This document shows, one piece after another, positions 6,786 to 12,399 of a stretch of 12,399 nucleotides of DNA; within the stretch, counting starts at the first letter, position 1; the number at the start of each line of letters is the position of its first letter. The translations under genes were made by a program, and so were the position numbers. The stretch is from an uncultured Burkholderiales bacterium (GTDB lineage Bacteria > Pseudomonadota > Gammaproteobacteria > Burkholderiales > Burkholderiaceae), in assembly GCA_903845315.1 (NCBI GenBank), contig CAIMWY010000011.1, forward strand, positions 1 to 12,399. The letters are read 5' to 3'. The notes under the pieces were generated by a model. It did not search any database. It was not told the DNA's origin and saw only the letters and a program-made list of their open reading frames with translations.

Positions 6786-8549
6786 ATGACATTTGCCATT
6801 CACGGACTCGCCGTTGCCCGAGGCATTGCCATCGGCCGTGCTGTGCTGGTGGCCTCGAGTCGTGTGGACGTGGCGCACTACTTTATCGAATCGTCACAAG
6901 TTGACGCAGAGTTAAGACGCCTTGCCAAGACCCGTACTGCCGTTCAAAACGAGCTGCAAACGCTGCACGACACCTTGCCCAAAGATGCCCCGCCCGAGCT
7001 GGCGGCCATTTTGGAAGTGCACTTGATGCTGTTGCAAGACAGCATGCTGGCTGAAGGCGTGACGCACTGGGTCAAAGACCGGCTCTACAACGCTGAATGG
7101 GCGTTAACTTCTCAGCTCGATGTGGTGGCGCGTCAGTTTGATGAAATGGACGACCCCTACCTGCGCGAGCGCAAAGGCGATTTAGAGCAAGTCGTCGAGC
7201 GCTTGCTGCGTCATATCAAAGGCGTCCCCCACCAGATGGTGCCCCCAGCACCCAGCAAACGGTCAAGCACATCACGGCAGCAAGATTTGCAGCTCGAAGA
7301 CAGCATGGACGTTCCGTTGGTCTTGGTTGCCCATGATTTGTCTCCGGCTGATATGTTGCAGTTCAAGCAAAGTGTTTTTACTGGCTTTGTCACTGACGTG
7401 GGCGGTAAAACATCGCACACCGCCATCGTGGCGCGCAGCTTAGACATACCCGCCGTGGTCGGCGCACGCACGGCCAGCCAGTTGGTGCGGCAAGATGACT
7501 GGATCATCATTGACGGCGACGCGGGTGTGGTGATCGTCAACCCCTCGCCCATTATCTTGGCCGAGTACGGGTTCAAGCAGCGACAAGCCGAACTCGAGCG
7601 CGAGAGACTCTCGCGCTTGCGCCATACGCCTGCTGTTTCTTTAGACGGGCAACGAGTTGAATTATTTGCCAACATTGAAATGCCGGAAGACGCGGCAGCG
7701 GCTTTGGCGGTTGGTGCAGTTGGCGTGGGTTTATTTCGCAGCGAATTTTTGTTCATGGGCCGCGTTGGCCCCTTGCCTGACGAACAAGAGCAGTACCTGG
7801 CCTATTGCCGCGCCATTGAAGGCATGAAAGGCTTGCCGGTAACCATTCGCACCGTTGACATCGGTGCTGACAAGCCCTTAGATCGGTCGCCCAAAGACGA
7901 GGCGCATCTGAACCCGGCCTTGGGTTTGCGAGCTATCCGCTGGAGCTTGGCGGACCCGGCCATGTTCTTGACGCAACTGCGCGCCATTTTGCGAGCGGCT
8001 GCACACGGGCAAGTGCATTTGCTCATTCCCATGCTGGCGCATGCACGGGAGATCAAACAAACTTTAGCCTTGCTCGACCAAGCGCGCGCGCAGTTAGATG
8101 CGCGCGGAGAGTCGTTTGGCCCGCTCAAAGTGGGTGCCATGATCGAAGTGCCTGCGGCCGCCTTGAGCGTGAAAATGTTTTTGCGTTACTTTGACTTTTT
8201 GTCCATCGGCACCAACGACTTGATCCAATACACCTTGGCCATTGACCGTGCAGATGAATCCGTGGCACATCTGTACGACCCCTTGCATCCGGCGGTATTG
8301 CGTTTGGTGGCAGACACCATCGCCGAGTGCCTGGCCCAGGGTAAGGGCGTGAGTGTCTGTGGAGAGATGGCGGGCGACCCCATGCTCACGCGCTTGTTGT
8401 TGGGGCTGGGGCTGCGTAGTTTTTCGATGCACCCGACCCAAATCTTGGCCGTTAAGCAAGAAGTGCTGCGTGCAGACATTGGCCGCTTAGAGGCCTGGGC
8501 GCAGCAGGTGTTGACAAGTGATGAGCCGGCAGAGATGCTGGGCTTTTGA
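6786..8549 (+). CDS. ptsI: Phosphoenolpyruvate-protein phosphotransferase (PTS enzyme I)
   Basis: Takes phosphate from PEP and passes it to HPr; cytosolic dimer. The order is an N-terminal HPr-binding helical domain (about residues 5-145), a swivelling domain with GGKTSHTAIVARS giving the active histidine H211, and a C-terminal PEP-binding barrel (about 280-570). The barrel has LFRSEFLF (R318), IRTVDIGADK (R355), the IGTNDLIQYTLAIDR block and VSVCGEMAGDP with the conserved cysteine C525. Length is 587 residues against about 575 in E. coli; the extra residues lie largely in a polar, serine-rich linker (about 152-175, PPAPSKRSSTSRQQ) before the histidine domain. It ends the apparent lipoprotein-MFS-EIIA-HPr-EI operon and converges on lipA. 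Confidence 0.96.
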   Translation: MTFAIHGLAVARGIAIGRAVLVASSRVDVAHYFIESSQVDAELRRLAKTRTAVQNELQTLHDTLPKDAPPELAAILEVHLMLLQDSMLAEGVTHWVKDRLYNAEWALTSQLDVVARQFDEMDDPYLRERKGDLEQVVERLLRHIKGVPHQMVPPAPSKRSSTSRQQDLQLEDSMDVPLVLVAHDLSPADMLQFKQSVFTGFVTDVGGKTSHTAIVARSLDIPAVVGARTASQLVRQDDWIIIDGDAGVVIVNPSPIILAEYGFKQRQAELERERLSRLRHTPAVSLDGQRVELFANIEMPEDAAAALAVGAVGVGLFRSEFLFMGRVGPLPDEQEQYLAYCRAIEGMKGLPVTIRTVDIGADKPLDRSPKDEAHLNPALGLRAIRWSLADPAMFLTQLRAILRAAAHGQVHLLIPMLAHAREIKQTLALLDQARAQLDARGESFGPLKVGAMIEVPAAALSVKMFLRYFDFLSIGTNDLIQYTLAIDRADESVAHLYDPLHPAVLRLVADTIAECLAQGKGVSVCGEMAGDPMLTRLLLGLGLRSFSMHPTQILAVKQEVLRADIGRLEAWAQQVLTSDEPAEMLGF

Positions 8550-8555
8550 ACCAAG

Positions 8556-8577
8556 GCACGCTTTGTGCGAAGCGTGC
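8556..8577. terminator. Probable bidirectional terminator hairpin between ptsI and lipA
   Basis: A perfect 8-bp inverted repeat (GCACGCTT at 8556-8563, AAGCGTGC at 8570-8577) has a 6-nt loop and lies in the 56-base gap between two convergent genes. Neither side has a long T run, so termination may be weak or helped by other factors. Position and symmetry support a shared terminator. Confidence 0.6.
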
Positions 8578-8605
8578 TGTGTTGGATGCGAACTTCTTTG
8601 CTTGA

Positions 8606-9592
8606 TCAAACCCCCGCTGCCTGCGCTTGCTGGTCTGCATGGTAGCTAGATCGAACCATAGCGCCCACGGCTGCATGGCTGAAACCCATTTCGTAGGCCT
8701 TGGCTTCAAACATCTTGAAAGTATCAGGATGCACATAGCGACGAACGGGTATGTGGCTGGAGCTAGGGGCCAAATACTGGCCAATCGTCAGCATGTCGAT
8801 GTGGTGAGCCCGCATGTCTTGCATGACTTGCAAAATCTCTTCATCGGTTTCGCCCAAGCCCACCATCAGGCCGCTCTTGGTGGGAACATTGGGGAACAGG
8901 GCTTTGAATTTTTTGAGCAAGTTCAAGCTGAATGCATAGTCGCTGCCAGGGCGCGCTTCTTTGTACAAGCGTGGCACGGTTTCCATGTTGTGGTTCATCA
9001 CATCGGGCGGCGCGGCCTTGAGGATCCCCAATGCGCGGTCATCGCGGCCTCGGAAATCAGGCACCAAAATTTCAATTTGCGTTTGGGGTGACAGCTCGCG
9101 GGTGCGACGAATGCAGTCGACAAAGTGTTGGCTGCCGCCATCGCGCAGGTCGTCGCGGTCGACGCTGGTGATTACCACGTATTGCAGCTTGAGTGCCGCA
9201 ATGGTTTTGGCCAAGTTCTCAGGCTCGTGGACATCGACGGGGTCAGGGCGGCCATGGCCGACATCACAAAACGGACAGCGGCGGGTGCATTTGTCGCCCA
9301 TGATCATGAAGGTGGCGGTGCCTTTGCCAAAGCATTCGCCAATGTTCGGGCAACTCGCTTCTTCGCATACCGTCACCAGTTTGTTGGTACGCAAAATGTC
9401 TTTGATTTCATAGAAGCGTGTGCTTGGCGAGCCCGCTTTGACGCGAATCCAATTGGGCTTTTTGAGCACTTCACCGGCTTCCACCTTGATTGGAATGCGC
9501 GAGAGCTTGGCTGCGGCTTTTTGTTTGTTATGCGCGTTGTAGGTGTCGACGCTTTGAACGTCGCGCACCACACGTGGGTCGGGGGTGGACAT
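8606..9592 (-). CDS. lipA: Lipoyl synthase
   Basis: Radical SAM enzyme that inserts two sulfur atoms into protein-bound octanoyl groups to make lipoyl cofactors. Both iron-sulfur cluster motifs are present: [12 protein letters not shown] (C76, C81, C87) for the auxiliary, sulfur-donating cluster and CTRRCPFC (C102, C106, C109) for the SAM cluster. The C-terminal VRSSYHA motif supplies the conserved serine ligand. Further family signatures are [14 protein letters not shown] and the [11 protein letters not shown] segment. At 328 residues it is full length. The ATG at 9592 lies 27 bases after the lipB stop, with a weak AGGT upstream, so it is the last gene of the YbeD-lipB-lipA operon. Confidence 0.97.
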   Translation of the reverse strand: MSTPDPRVVRDVQSVDTYNAHNKQKAAAKLSRIPIKVEAGEVLKKPNWIRVKAGSPSTRFYEIKDILRTNKLVTVCEEASCPNIGECFGKGTATFMIMGDKCTRRCPFCDVGHGRPDPVDVHEPENLAKTIAALKLQYVVITSVDRDDLRDGGSQHFVDCIRRTRELSPQTQIEILVPDFRGRDDRALGILKAAPPDVMNHNMETVPRLYKEARPGSDYAFSLNLLKKFKALFPNVPTKSGLMVGLGETDEEILQVMQDMRAHHIDMLTIGQYLAPSSSHIPVRRYVHPDTFKMFEAKAYEMGFSHAAVGAMVRSSYHADQQAQAAGV

Positions 9593-9619
9593 GGAGATAA
9601 ACCTGTTTTAGGGCCGAAC

Positions 9620-10300
9620 TCAAGGGGCCAAATAGGTGACGAGCTTGTGACTCAAAACATCAGCGGCTTCTTGCCAACTGACCGGTACGCCGATTGTAGA
9701 AAGGTCGACGGTTTGAAGCCCCTGGTAGCCGCAGGGGTTGATTCGTTCAAAGGGCGAAAGGTCCATCGCCACATTCAAGGCCACTCCGTGGTAGGTGCAA
9801 TGGCGGCTGACTTTGATGCCTAGCGCGGCAATTTTCCCCAGACCCGTGAAGTCAGGTCTGGGATTGGCGTTGTGTTGGGGGCGGTGTGGAATCAGTGCGT
9901 GACTGCTCGGGTCTTGCAGGCGCACATAGATGCCGGGAGCGCCCGCCACACGGTGGCCGGTGATCCCAAAGTGCAACAAGCAGCGAATGACGGCTTCTTC
10001 GACCCGGTACACATATTCTTTGACAAAGTAGCCCGCACGTTGCAGATCTATCAGTGGGTAGGCAACTACTTGGCCTGGTCCATGAAACGTGATTTGGCCG
10101 CCGCGGTTGGTGGCGACGACTGGAATGTCCCCCGGAGACAACAGATGGCTGGCCAGCCCAGCGAGTCCTTGGGTGAAGGTGCTGGGGTGTTCGCACATCC
10201 ACAGCGTGTCGGGGGTGTCGGCGGTACGTGCCGATGTGAAGTTTTGCATGGCCTGGTAGGTGGGCGCATAGGGCACCTGACCCAGCATTTCAATGTGCAT
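9620..10300 (-). CDS. lipB: Octanoyl-[acyl carrier protein]:protein N-octanoyltransferase
   Basis: Transfers octanoate from acyl carrier protein to lipoyl domains, the step before LipA. Numbered from the ATG at 10300 (226 residues), it shows [12 protein letters not shown] (66-77), the catalytic lysine K156 in [15 protein letters not shown], and the catalytic cysteine C190 in [10 protein letters not shown]. Between APGIYV and the lysine motif is a polar stretch of about 25 residues (about 127-152) that the E. coli enzyme lacks. Start choice is open: an in-frame GTG at 10312 is also possible, and neither has a strong ribosome-binding site. The gene follows the YbeD-like gene by 6-18 bases, so coupling is likely. 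Confidence 0.95.
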   Translation of the reverse strand: MHIEMLGQVPYAPTYQAMQNFTSARTADTPDTLWMCEHPSTFTQGLAGLASHLLSPGDIPVVATNRGGQITFHGPGQVVAYPLIDLQRAGYFVKEYVYRVEEAVIRCLLHFGITGHRVAGAPGIYVRLQDPSSHALIPHRPQHNANPRPDFTGLGKIAALGIKVSRHCTYHGVALNVAMDLSPFERINPCGYQGLQTVDLSTIGVPVSWQEAADVLSHKLVTYLAP

Positions 10301-10318
10301 GGCATCGACCACGGGGGC

Positions 10319-10612
10319 TCACAGGACGATTTTGACCATCGGATGGGTCGACAAGGTCCGGTAGAGCTCGTCGAGTTGCTCGCGGCTGGTGGCGGTGATG
10401 GTGAGGGTGATGCCCAGGTAGTTGCCTTGTTTGCTGTCGCGCAGCTCGATGGTGCAGGCGTCAAAGCTGGGGTCGAACTGTTGGGCAATATGAGTCATGG
10501 CATGTACAAAACCCTCTACCTTGGCGCCCATCACTTTGATGGGAAAGCTGCTGGGGTACTCGATCAAGGACTCTTGACGGGAGCTGCCAGGGGTGGATGG
10601 GGGTGTAGGCAT
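10319..10612 (-). CDS. YbeD/DUF493 family protein
   Basis: Small cytosolic protein of the DUF493 (YbeD) family, with an ACT-like fold in the known E. coli structure; its biochemical role is not established, but it commonly sits next to lipB. From the ATG at 10612 it has 97 residues. The core reads YPSSFPIKVMG, then DSKQGNYLGITLTITATSREQLDELYRTL and a C-terminal VKIVL, closely parallel to E. coli YbeD (FPTPFTYKVMG, SKGNYHSVSITINAT). An ATG at 10645 would add 11 residues, but AAAGGGGA upstream of 10612 favours the shorter form. It is the first gene of the lipB-lipA operon and diverges from atpI. Confidence 0.9.
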   Translation of the reverse strand: MPTPPSTPGSSRQESLIEYPSSFPIKVMGAKVEGFVHAMTHIAQQFDPSFDACTIELRDSKQGNYLGITLTITATSREQLDELYRTLSTHPMVKIVL

Positions 10613-10644
10613 GGGGTAATTATCCCCTTTTGGGGCATTTGGCA

Positions 10645-10672
10645 TTCAAGCATGTGGGTTATCACGTACAAT
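10645..10672 (+). promoter_or_regulatory. Candidate sigma-70 promoter for the atp operon
   Basis: TACAAT at 10667-10672 is a good -10 element; TTCAAG at 10645-10650, 16 bases upstream, is a mediocre -35 (TTGGCA at 10639 is better but too far). It lies 48 bases before atpI in the 107-base divergent region shared with the YbeD-like gene. Assigned by eye only. Confidence 0.35.
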
Positions 10673-10719
10673 GACGGGCTTTGCAGGGTCGCATGGATGT
10701 AACCTGGGTGTAAACAAAC

Positions 10720-11199
10720 ATGACCAGAATACTTCCAGAAGATCAAGAAGAAACACGAGAAGAGGTGTTTGAGCCGTTGAGCGCTGAACAAGTTGCGCAG
10801 CTGCGAGAACGTCAACCCCTGCTCTCCGTTTGGAGGGTGGTCGGAGCCCAGGTGCTGGTTGGACTGCTGGTAGCAGCTCTGGCTTGGTGGGTGTCTGGAC
10901 GTGACGCGGTGGCGTATTCGACTGCATACGGGGCATTTGCCGTCGTACTTCCTGCTGCATTGTTTGCAAGAGGCCTGACAAGTCGGGTGTCTTCTGTCAA
11001 TGCCGGTGCTGCAGCGTTTGGTTTTTTCCTGTGGGAGATGGTCAAGATTGGCCTGACGGTCGCAATGTTGATTGTGGCGCCTCTCTGGGTGAATAGTTTG
11101 AGTTGGCCTGCCATGTTGGTGGGCTTGGTCGTGACGATGAAGGTGTATTGGGTGGCACTGGGCATGCGCCGGGTGTTTTATCCAAAGAAGCCAATTTAA
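10720..11199 (+). CDS. atpI: ATP synthase subunit I (assembly factor AtpI)
   Basis: Membrane protein encoded first in many atp operons; AtpI helps c-ring assembly or stability but is not part of the final enzyme. The 159-residue product has a charged N-terminus of about 35 residues (EDQEETREE) and four hydrophobic segments near 38-58, 65-85, 98-121 and 126-146, the AtpI layout. Family-like pieces are [19 protein letters not shown] and [13 protein letters not shown]. The C-terminus is basic ([10 protein letters not shown]). The ATG has no obvious Shine-Dalgarno sequence, consistent with low expression. atpB follows after 14 bases. Sequence conservation in this family is low, but the operon position makes the call firm. 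Confidence 0.92.
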   Translation: MTRILPEDQEETREEVFEPLSAEQVAQLRERQPLLSVWRVVGAQVLVGLLVAALAWWVSGRDAVAYSTAYGAFAVVLPAALFARGLTSRVSSVNAGAAAFGFFLWEMVKIGLTVAMLIVAPLWVNSLSWPAMLVGLVVTMKVYWVALGMRRVFYPKKPI

Positions 11200-11213
11200 C
11201 AAAGAGCGAACGA

Positions 11214-12369
<1,156 letters not shown>

Positions 12370-12373
12370 TCCT

Positions 12374-12398
12374 GCAACAACCATAAGAAAGGTGTTGC
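12374..12398 (+). promoter_or_regulatory. Imperfect stem-loop and probable atpF ribosome-binding site
   Basis: GCAACAACC (12374-12382) can pair with GGTGTTGC (12391-12398) with one bulged A and an 8-nt loop. The AGAAAGG at 12386-12392 looks like the ribosome-binding site of atpF, whose start would be just past the end of the window. The hairpin partly covers this site. Confidence 0.35.
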
Positions 12399-12399
12399 C

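Noticed and set aside
9125..9823. 232-codon open frame opposite lipA and lipB
   Set aside because: Antisense to lipA with all its cysteine motifs on the other strand; no family resemblance.
10613..10627. GGGGTAATTATCCCC near-palindrome upstream of the YbeD-like gene
   Set aside because: The inner bases do not pair symmetrically, and the block is largely the ribosome-binding site and spacer; not a convincing operator.
9872..10702. 276-codon open frame opposite lipB and the YbeD-like gene
   Set aside because: It lies antisense to two well-recognised genes, has no recognisable domain, and its composition fits a GC-rich shadow frame.

Overview
The window looks like a chromosomal housekeeping segment of a betaproteobacterium, most likely Burkholderiales close to the Comamonadaceae. 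The supporting signs are a moderately GC-rich sequence, a short PTS cluster (EIIA-Man type, HPr, enzyme I) with no sugar permease, a YbeD/DUF493-lipB-lipA operon next to an atp operon, and an rpsQ gene that ends in its own terminator. Family names come from recognising motifs in the translations; no database search was run. I see no mobile element, CRISPR array, tRNA or rRNA, and no stretch over 300 bases without a gene.

Layout. (1) 1-350: rpsQ (ribosomal protein S17) with its Shine-Dalgarno sequence at the first base of the window, then a strong intrinsic terminator. (2) 380-931: a Prx5-type peroxiredoxin and a second terminator. (3) 946-2174: a divergent redox pair, a membrane cytochrome b561-type protein (minus) and a periplasmic cytochrome c' (plus). 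(4) 2192-4182, minus: a family III (CaiB/BaiF) CoA-transferase resembling succinyl-CoA:glutarate CoA-transferases, followed by an alpha/beta hydrolase. (5) 4183-4283: a divergent intergenic region holding a 10-bp tandem direct repeat. (6) 4284-8549, plus: lipoprotein, MFS transporter, EIIA, HPr and enzyme I, with very short gaps or overlaps, probably one transcript. (7) 8556-8577: a hairpin between convergent ptsI and lipA. (8) 8606-10612, minus: YbeD-like protein, lipB, lipA (protein lipoylation). (9) 10720-12399, plus: atpI, atpB, atpE, the start of the F1Fo ATP synthase operon, cut off just before atpF.

How they work together. EI, HPr and EIIA form a phosphorelay from PEP with all phosphorylated histidines present but no EIIB or EIIC, so it probably acts as a regulatory PTS. 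LipB and LipA make the lipoyl cofactor of 2-oxoacid dehydrogenases. AtpI, AtpB and AtpE build the membrane rotor and stator of ATP synthase. The cytochromes are probably an auxiliary electron-transfer or gas-binding module, and the CoA-transferase/hydrolase pair a small catabolic unit. I found no evidence for a wholly new system. The points most worth checking are the tandem repeat at 4185-4206, the lipoprotein-MFS-PTS linkage, the EIIA/HPr overlap, and translation-control features around atpE.
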